NCBI RefSeq assembly: GCF_002443255.2
Contig: NW_019211454.1
Coordinates: 54,987,823-55,051,822, forward strand
From: Varroa destructor
Lineage: Eukaryota > Arthropoda > Arachnida > Mesostigmata > Varroidae
Length of the DNA: 64,000 nucleotides
Reading direction: 5' to 3'
Shown here: piece after piece, positions 1 through 13,129 of the stretch
Layout: each line of letters opens with the position of its first letter
Position numbering within the stretch: the stretch's first letter is position 1
The notes under the pieces: generated by a model
The model's database searches: none
Told to the model about the DNA's origin: nothing
Seen by the model: the letters and a program-made list of their open reading frames with translations, nothing else
Made by a program: the position numbers and the translations under genes

Positions 1-128
1 AGCAATGTGAAGCGCAATTGTCCTTAACAGATTTCGCCCTATTCCGTCGACCTTTTTGCCTGGCGCCAAATTGCCGTTTGATGATTCAACCTATTTTTAC
101 CGGATGCTGTTGGCTAATGATGAAACAC
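1..128 (+). other. Ca-alpha1T: 3' end of an intron, apparently AT-AC (U12-type)
   Basis: Intronic sequence before the first exon seen. The reading frame of the exon is closed just upstream by TGA at 121-123, and no AG lies between that stop and the conserved Trp-Phe-Glu-Arg codons beginning at 130. The only splice end that leaves those codons in the exon is a terminal CAC at 126-128. A branch-like GGCTAAT lies about 10 bases upstream (112-118), which is the spacing of minor introns, although its match to the TCCTTAAC consensus is poor. A perfect TCCTTAAC does occur at 21-28 but is too far from base 128. The 5' end of this intron is outside the window. Confidence 0.65.
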
Positions 129-240
129 ATGGTTCGAGCGTGCATCGATGCTAGTCATTCTCCTTAATTGCGTCACCCTAGGGATGTATCAGCCGTGCGC
201 TGACGAACTCTGCGTTAACACCCGTTGCCAGATTTTGCAG
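129..240 (+). CDS. Ca-alpha1T: Cav3 exon A: domain I S1 and S1-S2 loop
   Basis: Encodes 37 full codons beginning [14 protein letters not shown] and ending in RCQILQ. This is the first membrane segment of domain I and the short extracellular loop with paired cysteines ([11 protein letters not shown]), a pattern typical of Cav3 channels. The exon enters with one base completing a codon (phase 2) and leaves at phase 0, with a strong donor GTGAGT at 241. The start at 129 rests on the AC-ended intron and on the residues WFE before the first AG. An AG acceptor at 135 would remove those conserved residues. Earlier exons (N terminus) are outside the window. Confidence 0.9.
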
Positions 241-3200
241 GTGAGTTGAACGGTGAATTATTGTCTAGACCAATTCAACTTAGTTCTTCATTTTTAGGTT
301 CCTAAGTTATAGCTTACAGTTAAAAACATCAAATCAGTGAAACTATCGTACAATCAGTAATTTTAGTTACCTAAATAAACGCATGCATGGTACGTATTGC
401 ATGAATGGTTTGCTTCATGTCCGCGACCGTGTAGAAAGGACAAGCAGTGAATGATCGTGACAGCTTTGACTCGAATCGCTTTAATGTTCGAAGCTCTTCC
501 TAGTAAGATACTCCCAAAAGGCCTGCTTATATTTATATATGTGTAGCTTGAGGTCGAACTAGCTGTGGGTGGCTCGAAGGAGCAAACCATAAAGCGATTT
601 TATCGCTCATGTGGCCAACACTACCCTCGTGCATATTTCGGTCACGTGAAGAGTAAAACTTCCACGGTCCACAGGAAAAAGCAACCATAAGTGTGGAAGC
701 CGGTTTACATGGGTAAGAGGTGACCTGGCCAGGTGTCAGTGACCGTTGTCCTGCCTCCCTTCTAAATTTCATCATTTTTCAGATTCAAAATCAGTCTCAA
801 ATCTGTGAATGCTACGTAGAGTGGGGCTAGAGCCTGCTGCACCTGAAACCGGTTCGATTTGCATATCACTAAATCGTCTGCATGCAAAATGACTTCGACG
901 GATTTCTTCAGCCCTATAATTTGATCAGGAAGGCCCTCCAGCAAGATAAAAAAATCAGGGTGGGCCCTAAGCCAGGCCAATCATCTATGTGAAATGCGGC
1001 ATTCGTTGCGAAGAAATTTAGCATATTCATATAGACCTATCTCGGCCAGTGTGAGCACCGGGGCAGCGAGTCTAAGAACTAACTATTGGGTTATTCTAGG
1101 ATCTTTTAAGCCTATTAAAGCAGCTTATTTTTGTAAACTGTAGGAATCAAAACCTTATAACGTACAGGTATAACCGGGAGTGGGTTTCCACCGAACGGTA
1201 GACTGTACTGTCCATTGACAACTGAGTGCTTCATTTTTAGCATTAAACGAGTTGAAATATTGGAGACAGGTCATCTGTTGCAGTACAAAAATGGTACTTC
1301 TACCTAGATGCTGGCCTTAACGAATTTTACCACATAAGCACAGAGCTAGCTGAGCTCCTTGGCCCTCGTTCGACAAACGTCAGAGGATTTACTTGCAGTC
1401 TGTGTGGGTATGCTAATTGACTTATCTTAGTTATGAAAGGAGATCAACGAATCCAGTCGCACGCTTTTAATAGGTTTACTGCCAGTAAAAACTGCGAAAA
1501 TATTTATCGTACACTTCCGTTGGACAAAGGCATTACAGCGTTTTTCCTAAGATTTACTAATTGGTTTACCCCAAGTGCACTGATCTATCAATAGACGCTT
1601 TTATCAGTTTAAATATGATTGTCACTCTAGCCTAAAACCAACAACAAGACTTAGTGGCATCTCAAGGATGGCTACGCCTGATAATTCGGTAGCATCTTAT
1701 TATATTCTGTGTTAAGTTTAAATGATACCTAGCATGTTTGTTGATTTTATTCGTTCGATAGTTATGGTCTGAAACTACTCCAGCCACAATGAAATGGAGT
1801 TTAGAATAAGTTTGATCGTACTGGCCGATGCGTACTTGCTGACCGTAATGAACTTAACTGTACCTTCTTTGCCTAGTCCTATTTTCGCAAAAAACAGGTG
1901 TCTCCTAATTTGATAAACCTTCATTTAGTCCTGCCGTCGTCAGCCTTCCGTTGTTGGTGTAGACCACTACTGAGGAATCCGACCAGTGGATACATCTTGT
2001 TTCGGGAGTGTCGGAAGCCAATAGGACTATGGCAATGTTTAGCGCAGTTCCAGGCGCAAAACTCGCGAACACCTCTATCGGTAACAGTCTTTCGAAGCCG
2101 TTGATCCACTGGGACCAACTTTATCCAACCTAGCTGTTAAGGAGGCAGTTACGCAACAAAACCATTCATTGAATCTCGCAGTGAGAGATGCTACAGTACT
2201 AGATAATGCCATATAATGAGACGTATGATCATCCGATCGTAAAATACATATTCATTTTCAAAGGATAAAATTTGTCCTGTATCTAAGCTCACACATATGG
2301 TTAGTGCTGGATAAATCAGCTCTTCAACGATGGTCTGGCTAAACGTCGCGTACAACTGCAAAGGACGACCTGGTCCCTAGCTAAGCCCGCTGTGTTTACG
2401 CTATCCAGTAGAACACAGGTAGTCAACGCCAATGTCAATGTATCAGCTTGCTCATATGAACGACTATGTTGTAGGGAGTTCGCTGGCTCTCGTTGGCTTT
2501 GATGAAGAAAAAGTCTTCGTCTCAAGATGAAGAAAAAAGAAGCGTATTTAAAATGCATGGCTTTCCTCATACGAGTACATATATCCCAATTGATGCATGC
2601 GGCAAATTTGAATGATCACTGCGTCGTAGAGTATACCCGCCCACTACCACTGGAACAAATAAGATCAGTGCGGCTTTCTCTGTTCTTTTAAGGCACAACC
2701 TTTAAGCGATTACGGATGACTGGTGAAGAACTATGCTGTGCCCGATTCTAGACTGTCCTATACGTAGGGCACCCAAACAAATCCCGGCGTTGAGTAGTAA
2801 ATGGAAAACAATTAATAATGGTTAATTTGTTAAACAACATTATCAAGACAAACGCAGTTTTCACTAGTCTACTTTTTATGGCATGACATCCGATTTGTTA
2901 ATTCACCCAAACAATATCTTCACTATTGAGAAGATAATTCTACCGTCTACTACCGCGAAATGGCGAGAGCACTGCTGGCGAACCTCTTCCGCTGCACATG
3001 GATATAGCTTTTTAAAGTGTTATGTAATACTCGAAAAGTATGCCCGAAAATCTGTGCTAATCTTGAGCCGTTTTTGAACTTAGCAGCGTAATATCTGACC
3101 TAAAGGGAAGAACCTGTCAAAGGTAGAATTGTCAAAAGTTCTAGCCCGTATAGGAAATGATTAGGTTTAAAAAATGGTACTGTTTTGTATGTAGCCTCCT

Positions 3201-5390
3201 GTCTAATTCGCTTTTAATTACTTAATACTGTTTACGGATACGTTTTTGTAGCAAATGAACTTTTCTTAATTTGGATAGCCAGTACCAATCGAATATGGAT
3301 TATCGAAGCGGGTGCGATTGGTAGCCAAAAAAGCACTGCCCAAAAAACAGGTCACATTGGCGTAAGGATGGGCACAACGCGCAAAGTCGTGCGGCAATAA
3401 AATGACAAACCGCTATGGCCGTAAATTAGGACATATTTAAGATACTATTTTGGCAAATTTTCGACGGATACAAATTCAGATAATATTTGAATCAAACATT
3501 GGTATTCCATACCTACGTATGCCATGAGTCCTAGGGGATTATTAAGGAGCGCGGAAGATTTGTTTACCTCGATCTCACTATAGTACTCTATCATTAGCCG
3601 ATGAGGTACGCTAAGGTGCCGCACATCAATATTTTTTTTGTTTAAATACGCCGTCCTTTGCTATCGTCACACTTATCCATATACCTTGCTTAGACGTTTG
3701 CTGTAACTACCGTAGCAAGTCATCATATGTCCGGGCTACACAGTTTCTAATCTAATTTTCGAGATCGATCTGTCGATTCCCATTCTTATGAATGTCTCCT
3801 TCCCTTCTTGTCCGTTTCAGAAGTTTTTATGCATTTAATACAAATGGACACGATTCTGATGAAAACCATTTTAAGAGCTTTTATGTCATGTTTGAATCTG
3901 AATGTCCGCCATATTACATTTTCCAACATTAAGCAGACGAATGAATGTATGAACAACCCTTCTCCCGTGAACGAACAAACGCCGGCCGGGACGGTAAAGC
4001 CATACGTAGATGGTAATTAGAAATGATGTTACTTGAATTTTATCAATGGGGACCACCCACGTTGTCGGCACCACTGATCTGCGTTCTCATAAGCCTGCCG
4101 CGGTTTATTTTCCTCATAAAGTGAAGCTGCCACTACAACTCTGCACTACTGGATGCTGGGTTATGAACATCCTTCGTTGTTTAGGTGATTACGATTTGAC
4201 AGCTCAACGTTACACACGACGCATACGGGGTAGCGGCAGGATAGGGCGTGGCATGCGAGATCTGTCGTATCGTTTGGTTTGAGTTCCGTAGTCCGGCACA
4301 TCACCGGTCTCAGCTTGCCAGATATGATACGATCCTTCCCACTCGTAAAGTTATCGTGACGCGAATTCGTTGAGGAAGCCCGAGTTCAGACTGAGCAATT
4401 TCTATCCCTAAACCGGCCTTCCCCATCCCTCGATTCACTCTAGCCCAGTTCTGTTGTGACCAGCTAAATAGGCCTTCATACCGTCAGTGGGCCTCTGGCT
4501 GACTTTACAAGAGGTGTGTTTGTCACATTGTCTGGGTTGTAAGTCCTATTTGTCGTCATTATGACCGCTATTGGTCGCCAGGGAATTAGTTCGGGCCCGA
4601 AAGGACTGCAGAAGGTTATTCCCGCTCGCGAGATTTCCCGCTACTGATTTAACTGCTCGAAAGTATAGACCAATGGAAAAAAGGAACCATTAACTCGCTC
4701 TTTATTTTTATCCGTTCTATTTTGGCAGTGGAAAAAATAAAGATCTCTTAAATAGGCAGGTGAGCAGGTGACACGGCGGAATTTGCTTTCATTATTACCA
4801 TATGATGATATTGCTTCTAGTGATCAATGCTTCTTAGTATTATTTTTTTTAGCACACTGATATCTATTTTGCAATAGTTAGTTCATTTAGAACACGTGTA
4901 CACGTGGGATGCCAATGCACACTGCAAAGCATGGTTGCCAGAGATCGTTTTACGAGTGATTCCCCCCTTTTAGAGTTCCTCTGTCGTGGATATTCGATTT
5001 GAATGAACAGAAGTGAATGATTATGACGCGTCCATTGATATGAGAGGTGTTGGTAACACGTTGAAGGCCTTAGTAATTTCGAGGCAAGTATATCAACAAA
5101 TTACAGAATAGTTAACATATTGCGGGAAAACGGAGCTGTTGATTGTTTTTATCGGTATTTTGCTTGTAACATATATGTCAGTTTTAAGAAGTCTGGCTGA
5201 TTAGACTCCCCCCAGTTTCAGGTTGTTTTTTCATCTTCTTATATCTGTTGTTATTTATATTAATAAATGTTCCTCTGCGGACAGCTGTGCAATCGATTCT
5301 TCGTGAAATTTCGTTTCAACACGAACTTAGAGATGGAAGTAAATTCATAATATCATGCTCTATTCTCGCTGTGCTATTTTCTGTTTACAG
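241..5390 (+). other. Ca-alpha1T: Intron (S1 to S2 of domain I)
   Basis: A 5.15 kb intron, donor GTGAGT, acceptor CTGTTTACAG. It contains a minus-strand reverse-transcriptase fragment (762-980). At 1898-2118 short open frames occur on both strands without a recognisable product. A 9-base inverted pair (TACCAATCG at 3283, complement at 3315) could form a small hairpin. Nothing else is assignable. Confidence 0.85.
762..980 (-). pseudogene. Fragment of a retroelement reverse transcriptase
   Basis: A 72-codon minus-strand open stretch contains HADDLVICKS, which fits the catalytic (Y/F)ADD box of retroelement reverse transcriptases. It is followed about 25 residues later by a Leu-x-Leu-Asn-x-Lys motif (LILNLKND), as in the thumb-proximal part of non-LTR polymerases. 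Upstream residues (EGLPDQI) resemble the region just before that box. Only this piece is open: the frame is closed on both sides, and no endonuclease or RNase H could be recognised nearby. It is therefore a decayed insertion in the intron, antisense to the channel gene. The family (Jockey- or CR1-like) is a guess. Confidence 0.6.
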
Positions 5391-5527
5391 TTGTTTGACC
5401 ATTTAATTTTCGCATTCTTCGCCATCGAAATGGTGGTCCGAATCCTGGCAATGGGCTTTATCGGAGGACGTAATTCATACCTCTCCGAAACTTGGAACCG
5501 GCTCGATTTCTTCATCGTCGTTGCTGG
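5391..5527 (+). CDS. Ca-alpha1T: Cav3 exon B: domain I S2-S3
   Basis: Encodes 45 codons plus two bases. S2 is visible as [19 protein letters not shown] with the conserved acidic residue of the voltage-sensor charge-transfer centre (E in AIEM). S3 begins [14 protein letters not shown] with the conserved Asn and Asp that pair with S4 arginines. Enters at phase 0 after a good pyrimidine tract and CAG, and leaves at phase 2 with donor GTGAGC at 5528. It joins the previous exon as CQILQ-LFDH, as in other T-type channels. Confidence 0.96.
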
Positions 5528-8500
5528 GTGAGCTCAGTAGGTTAAGTTAAAAATAACATCACATCTGTATAATCAATAGAAAAGATTGCCTGATTCTTGG
5601 CGACTTAATAATCGATCTACTTGTCTCCATATGATGTCTGTTTAGATGTATTTTCGTTTTCAACGCAATCCGGATAAAGGAATAATGTTTCCTTGACTAG
5701 TCGTCACCGTAACGGTCTCAAAGCTTTATATAGACGCACGAGCACATTGAAGCTCCTTAGGTGAAAGCTAATATACGTATATACGATATTTTCCAATGTT
5801 TTAAGTTACTAAGTTGTTTAACGCGGGATACCTTCTTGTCATCAATACTACTTCATATTTACAACGTCCTCTATTTGCATATATATTTATGTAGATATCA
5901 CACAAACATAAGATCGACAGCAGCAGGAAGATTCTCGTTACTACGCATGTGGGATAAACCCAGGGGCAACTGTTGGATTGACACGCACTTAATCAATGCT
6001 TGACAGTTAGCGTCTGCCGGTAGCTTTCAAAGCTAACAAAAGTAAAGGAAAAATACCCATTTCCATTGGATACCACCAGGCAGCAGTATGCTGGATTACC
6101 TTGCTCTTGGACATCTGCGGGTACTGTTTTGTCATCTAAGACTGACTGGCTGAGAGTCTTTCTCTTTCATCGGTGCTAGAATTTCCGGACTTGCAATAAT
6201 ACTAAAAAAGAATACTGGCCTTGTAATATATATCGAATAGATTGCCTCGCATTAGCGAATTCTATCGTTTCTACTTATACTATTATAAATATGCTTTGTG
6301 GAGGGTTCTAATACTTGCTGAGGTGGCCAGAGTCTCGATAAAAGTTAGCTGCTTTATTAGCTGTTAACGTTAAGACTGTTACATTCCATTCGGGTGTTGG
6401 GTGATGCCCTAAACGTTTCCGACTACTACGAAATTTTTTCTCTAAAAAATGAATTTTATAAGGTCACCCTTCAAAGTGCGCAAATGTTAAAAGTACTGCA
6501 TACTTTTGGTCAGCTTCGTAGTGTCGCAGACGCACTGTAGGAAATTGAAATAAAATTGTGACATCCCTGCTGTATATCAAATGAGGCAATGATTTTTCTG
6601 CTAGAAGTTCGTTTGTCACAAGGCAGCACCTTTATATTTCGTGTCGTTGCTTTTGTCCATCTTATCGATTCATTATATAGCTGTGCATTATATGTACACG
6701 TATACATGTATGTATACACGTAGATTTATTCTGGGCCTTCACTTCGTTGCCATCGATATTAACTATATCAAAATTCGATCATTGAATCGTATTTACATGG
6801 CTTGGTGAATGTGTGTGCGCGTGTAGCGCCACCTATACTAAAGAAAAAGATACTTTTGTAGGAAGTACGTATTCATATCGTATATAAACAAGTATGAACG
6901 ATGACCGTCTTTTTGTCGGTGGACAACTGCTGACGACTGATCCCGTTCCGTCACTGTGCCCTACCACGGCATCAACACTTTTGATCGTGAAAAAACGTAA
7001 CAGTAAATAGGATGAACCTTTCTACCATCTCGCTGTTGTACCGTCTTGTGCCAACGTCCGTTATGGCTAAAGCGGTTAATCGCCAGCTACGGACTCTTGG
7101 ATGAAAGACGAGAACATTGCCTGCATATCCATCACACAGTTAGCTAATTGGTCACCGCAATTTCTTTTCTATACAATGGATATATATATCAGCAGATAAC
7201 ATTAACCAGCTTATACATACTAAGGCGGTCTTCCCGTCCTTTCGGTCCTGTCGCAGCCAACCCAGGCCATTATCACTAGCCAAAGCTTCTAAATCGTACA
7301 ATCGTGACTGTGCAGTTTGGCCAACATCTGGCTGCTCTGTTCCGCCACTATATTTGATGCGACGACGTCGCCTAACACAATATCATACGCCCTCGTTTTG
7401 TTTGCCTTCGCGTCGGCAGCCTGTAGTATACTAGCTCGATTTCCGTCGCGCCTAATCCCACTTCCCGTCAAACGCCGTATTGCTAATAAGCATTTGGGAC
7501 ATCCAGCCGTAATGGGTAACTATAAATGCACCCGAACGCTTTCGGGCTTTATGGGGTTGCGCAGCTTTAAGGTTGCCTTCTTTTCGTATCTGCGTGCAGT
7601 GGTAACATCGCGGTTGGGCCAAGTGAAGCTATAGTGTGCTTTTGGAATTTTAAGAATTTTCGGGTCATTTTCTCTGAAAAGTCTATAGGTTACCGCTTTC
7701 AAATAACGCCCGCTCTGTTCATCTGAGTTTAAACTATGGAAGTGCGTCAACGACTATCTCTTTGATTGACTGCAGTATTGGTGCCTGTGATCTCAAGATA
7801 GTTTTTTTTTTTAGTAGAAGAGGACGGAATATCTAAATGGGACTTTCGAGCATTGACATTTAAAAGAAATAGATATTTTTGAGTTTTACGTCCGATGCTG
7901 CTGTTAGCAATGAAAATATTGGCTTGCAGCATAAAATTAATTATGTATGTAGGCTCAGTTTTGAATCAGGAGCACGTCAAGCGTTCCTAAACCTTGACAC
8001 CTAACTTCTCTTTGCATAGGCAAATGCTCCGAACCTCAGCCATATTAATGTTAGCAATATTGATAGGGTACAGGCCTATAGCTGGACCGGTTTGCACACA
8101 TGATCATTGCGCAGCAGGCCAACAAATAGCCGTGCGTTGAGGTATAGATACGTTAAACGTTTAAGTGTCACGCGTTTCAACAGATATCACAATTAGCCTA
8201 GCTTGAAGATGAACGAGAGCATAATTAGACTTCAAGATCCGAATACAGTTATGCAGATTTACCAAGATTTTAGTGCAATTATCTGAACGTTAGTAAAAAA
8301 CAATTATTCTAAGTGACTATAAGACTAAGTGATTTCATATCGGGGATCGGAGCACTGCTCTATACAAAGCGACACCATTATCCGGATAACGATACCCTCT
8401 GAACGGTTATTGCTTTCCGACTAATAGTAATAACAGCGAAAACATAACGTAATATTTTCAATAGAGTTTTAGTATAGGTCAATTGCGCACATACACAGTT

Positions 8501-8534
8501 ACTGTAGGAATTTCATATTTGTATTAATTTTCAG
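5528..8534 (+). other. Ca-alpha1T: Intron
   Basis: A 3.0 kb intron with donor GTGAGC and acceptor TTTTCAG. At 7289-7634 both strands carry open frames of 60-105 codons in a locally GC-richer patch. Neither resembles a known protein and opposite strands cannot both be judged real. Otherwise AT-rich sequence with nothing assignable. Confidence 0.85.
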
Positions 8535-8632
8535 TGCGGTCGAGTACTGCCTGGACGTGGGCAATATGAACTTATCAGCGATCCGGACCATACGAGTATT
8601 ACGTCCATTGCGAGCTATCAATCGGATCCCCA
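8535..8632 (+). CDS. Ca-alpha1T: Cav3 exon C: domain I S4 voltage sensor
   Basis: A 98-base exon, one base finishing a Gly codon, then [20 protein letters not shown] and [11 protein letters not shown]. The arginines recurring every third residue ([16 protein letters not shown]) are the S4 voltage sensor of domain I. Leaves at phase 1 with donor GTGAGT at 8633. The next exon completes the codon as Ser and continues MRILV, the S4-S5 linker wording conserved in Cav3 channels. Confidence 0.96.
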
Positions 8633-11600
8633 GTGAGTACCCGTCTTTGAAGGGCCAATAACTCAATTACTTTTATTCCTAGTTATGTGTGGTTACCTTC
8701 GAACGAACATCCCGGAGAACTCATCTAATTAAAGAACTGTCTAAACGACTTTGAAGCAAGTTCGTCCCGCTCCAAGCCTTTGTCATGCTTAGCAGTAGTC
8801 GTACCGTGGCACCTTCTAGGTACTGTAATTTACTCTTACTACAACTTGGCTGCCACTAACACATTTGAAATACAACGGAGCCTTAGACATGTTAGTTACA
8901 ATTAAGACAAAGCATATGGCTACTTTTTTCCAGTTACCGTCAGCTTGACCACCTGGTATATCCCTTCGCAACAAACCTAATTTCGAATAAAAACACTTCT
9001 CCGCTAGAGCGAAACCATATCGCTCCTACTCTGTCTTCAAGAGAAATGTTTATTCTAGTTACCTGTTTCTGCTTCGCTTCGTACCTCCTATCTGTTTATG
9101 GTCCTCAAGGAGTCGCTGCTCTGGCTTCCATTCCAATTAGTCCTTCCAAGCATTCATTATACCTAGAAGTTGTGTGACTTCACCTGAAGACACTTAATAA
9201 CTGTTACTAATTCTTCAATACGTAAGCCTTATGTCATTAGTCCTTTCGCTGCGTCGGAATTCGATACAAAAGCCTATTTTATGGACTTCTTTTGACCTCT
9301 TCTAAATACATGGTCTCCGACAGAATATTTGACTCAGGGTTTCTCCCTGTTCTATCGGTTTGATCTTGACTGTCGGCGACTTGTCTTCACGAAGAAGTCT
9401 AATAAACTTCTTGGCGCTCGCTTCATTTAAAGAGTATGGAGAGAAGAGAAATTAATTAGAGTGCCTTTTTAACAATTATGTTTCGACTTAGAAGCCTTAA
9501 TAAAACTGGATTAGTGTCGTTCTTCTGTTGTCACTTGTTTTTCATCGAACACACCTCAGTACCGTAGTCGTCCCCTTGACAGCTACCAAAACGTGAAATA
9601 TCCAGCATGTTTGTTTGTTGCTCCGGCTGCTTCCATTGGCTTAACTTAGGCCATTTTTCCGTGCCGAAAGACTCCGCTTAAAAGGCACTCTTCCTTTTAT
9701 CAGTGTCATGGACTGATTATGTACGTGGACTTGTCTTGCACGCCCTACCATGGTTATACGTATTAGAGTACTTATCAAAATGTATTTAAATATTACGACC
9801 TAGCTCAGAGCATACTTTCGTTAAGCAACTACGACCCTATTGGTCTCCACTGCTAATAAAGCTATTGCGCTACATTCTCAAGTTTTTTTTTTCTCATATA
9901 TAACTGTGTCCACACTAATAGTTAAGCACACAGCAGCACACAACACATAACCCGCATCCGCATTTGTTCTAGATGGCCATTTGTCTTCATTGTCGATCTC
10001 CTTAAAACAACAATAAAATCAAATCTAGACAGTACGTTAACGTCAAGCACAGCGTGTCACCTTTAAGTGAACACAGAAGCCCGTAGCTAGCGTAACATAG
10101 ATGGAGTAAAAGCAAAGATAGACAGGACTGGCTAACTTACGTAGTTAGTAAAGCTGGGATTGCTAGACACAAAGGTCAGAAACCCCTTGCTAGAGATAGG
10201 AGAAAATGGGATGTTGGCAAGTCGGGAGCAAAGGGTAAAGGGGCTGTGGCGGGCCGTCACTTATGGAGGGCAGCCGCAGACAGGTAGATAGGGATTAACA
10301 GAAGGACGAGTATTATTTCGTCCAATTGCTTTTCGATCGGTGGCCAGTGGCTTCTTGCGTCGTCGCTAGTGCCGCCACGTCATGTTTTGTTCGACCCCTG
10401 TGCAATCCGCGTCGTCTCGTTTACCAAAATTGTAAGAGTATTGTGTGTCCACATTCATTTTTGAACTTTCACTTTATAGAAAAGCTGAAGGAGCGCACAA
10501 TAGACGAGGGAGTCCTATGGAGATTCTTCTGGCGTGTTATTTTCTGTTTCAGTCCAGCTAAAGGAAACGGTCAACGACAAGTGATGCGGGACGACAAAGT
10601 GATGCTGTGCCGAGAGCTGCAATTGATAAACTTTAAATGGGCTGAGTTTTGCTCTCAATTACCACTACCGGCAGTAGCAACGCAGACCAGATTTTTCCTC
10701 TTACTTTCTGACTCACGCGAATACGTAGCTACGAACAAACAATGTAGAATGAACTTGGCAGCTAGTCGCTAACGCTGCTGAAGCCCTCTTTCTATCGACG
10801 CCCACAAAAAGGGGGCATTAAAAAAAAGAAAAACCTAACATGTTGTTTCATTCGCTTCGAATAAGAAATGTAGTGAGAAAAGGTATAATTGAGAAAAGTT
10901 TAACAGCAGTTTATCAACGAAGCGCCGACGAATTACTGGGCCTTACAAAGAACTTCGAAAACGATTTGATGCGACGTTGTCAAGAGCTCATAGTTGAAGC
11001 TTCTTTTACCAATAAGAATAACAAACTTGATGTTATTGTCTATTCCACCAGAGGGAGTAAAATTACCTAGAGCTTCATCCACTTAAGTAATTTTTGTTGC
11101 AGCAATTCCCTGCAGATAAAAATAGCAAAAAAAAAAAAGACAATGCTGTTATCAATAATTTAGCGTACAGACGGCATTTATCTGATTTTTTGTCAGGAGG
11201 GCAGGGTGATCTTCCGAAGTTACTACTTTTTACCGGTTATCTTCTATTACCTAATGATAGTCGAATGTCCCTTGAGCTAAATGGGTTTTTAAAGCCAGCT
11301 AATAATTTAAGTACGATCCCCTAACTTGGTACTCTCTGAAAATAGAGCTTATATTTAGTAGTTGTAATAGTTGTAAATTTATCTTAAATTCCATCAAGCC
11401 GACCTTGATGTAGGCAGCATCACCTATTTTTAAAAGCTCCGCCTGTAAATTCAGTAATATTGCGAGCATTATTGCCATATTGCGATATTATGTAGAAAAC
11501 ATTTACGCGTCCTTTTAGAATATAATGTGAATTCGTATGATCTTCGGTTTGAACAATTTCTGTCATATAGCATTTACCTCAGAGGTGCATTTGTCTGATT

Positions 11601-13071
11601 GCTTGGCCAACGAGGCCGGCCACTTTTTTCCCAATTATTTCACCATTGTGGGTGTTCGGCGCAACAGCTGATCCACAGTGACAAATGACCAGCCCTCTCG
11701 TTCACGGGTTCGGCGACCGCACAAATCTATCCTCAGTCTAGAAGTAGTCACACGCCTTGGATGTCCGGATGATCTCATCATGAATGCTCTTACTTCAGGA
11801 TCTTGAGTGGTGAACAGTCTACTGTAATTAAACACACGTTAGTTCCTCGTAATTGAATAAAGCCGTTGGTAAACCTACTACAACATTATTAACACCCACA
11901 ATTATACCTTGTCAACACTACAGACTTAAAAACAAATTGTGTTTGGCATAATTTATTGCGATGATGGCAGCATGTAACGGAACGGTATTTGCAGCCGTAT
12001 TTTTGGCGGCCGCTTAGGGAGACGGCACTGCCTGAGTCAGCTAAGGTCTGTTTCAATTGGATGACAGAAATCAATAGCTAGAAGCTAAAGGATATTAATG
12101 TATACATTTCCTTTTCCAACAACTGTGTATAAACGTGATGCGGGTCACATGTACCATGCTAGGAAGTTCCTTTTTAGAAAGCTTCACCTCCATCACCTAT
12201 ATCACATAATTCTGTTAGTTAAATAGAAAAGGGGTATGAAGGTTTTCGTACTTACGCTGCAGGACTTCCTTTAACGAGCGGAAGTGAGATGCGTACGTAT
12301 TCAAATTAAAAGTGATTTTGGAACTTCAAGCAAGGTTTCTCTATCAAGCGGCCGGAAAAAAAAGTTGTGTCTTCAACAGTCTTGAAAAACGTGAGAACAA
12401 CAAGGGTCATATAAAAAATTCAGCTGGAGACTTACCTGTTTGAACTACGCTTAATAAATAAGTAAAGAACGGCAGAAAAAAGGAAACTTCTTCAATGTTT
12501 CTCCAGCTACAAGAAAGACCCGATACTCTATTCAAAAATTTATCTTTACTGTCCGCTTTTTTTTTTTTTAGTAACCTTTTGAAACTTTGCTCAATTTGGG
12601 ATTTCTTTTCTTGAAATTTCTAGCACCTCTTTTCGACAAAAAGAAAGAAAAGCTACACGCCCCTCATATGTTGAGGGGTTTATATCAACCTTATCCGTCT
12701 AGGTATATATCATATAGGGGAATCGATAGTATTAGGTACGTGGGGGAAGTATTAGGTACGGTATTTCGAGTTTTACTGGCTATACTTCCGCTAAGGCTTT
12801 TTAGTAAGTAAATTCACCTGAAAACTTATCAATCATGATAGTCCTATCACTTGAATTACACTATCTGTACATGTTTCTACTACATAATTCACATTCTGAT
12901 ATTTTACATAGGAATAATAGTGATCAGTAAATATGTTTGGGAAGAAATGCTTACATTTGCTGTCTACACATTGATGCAGTTGAAATGGTTTCTCAAGTCT
13001 TCTAAATAACGGTTCATGTTGGTCGTGTTGGATGTTAACATTCCAACAATGATTTTTATATAAGGAGATGT

Positions 13072-13123
<52 letters not shown>
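13072..13123. repeat. (TC)n-(TA)n compound microsatellite
   Basis: About 8 TC units (13072-13088) run directly into about 17 TA units (13088-13123). The minus-strand open frame over it (Tyr-Ile and Glu-Arg dipeptide repeats) is an artefact of this repeat. Confidence 0.98.

Positions 13124-13129
<6 letters not shown>

Noticed and set aside
7289..7634. Open frames on both strands in the intron before S4
   Set aside because: Mutual overlap, no similarity, no splice support.
12833..13129. Minus-strand open frame with Tyr-Ile and Glu-Arg repeats
   Set aside because: It is the translation of the TC/TA microsatellite, not a gene.
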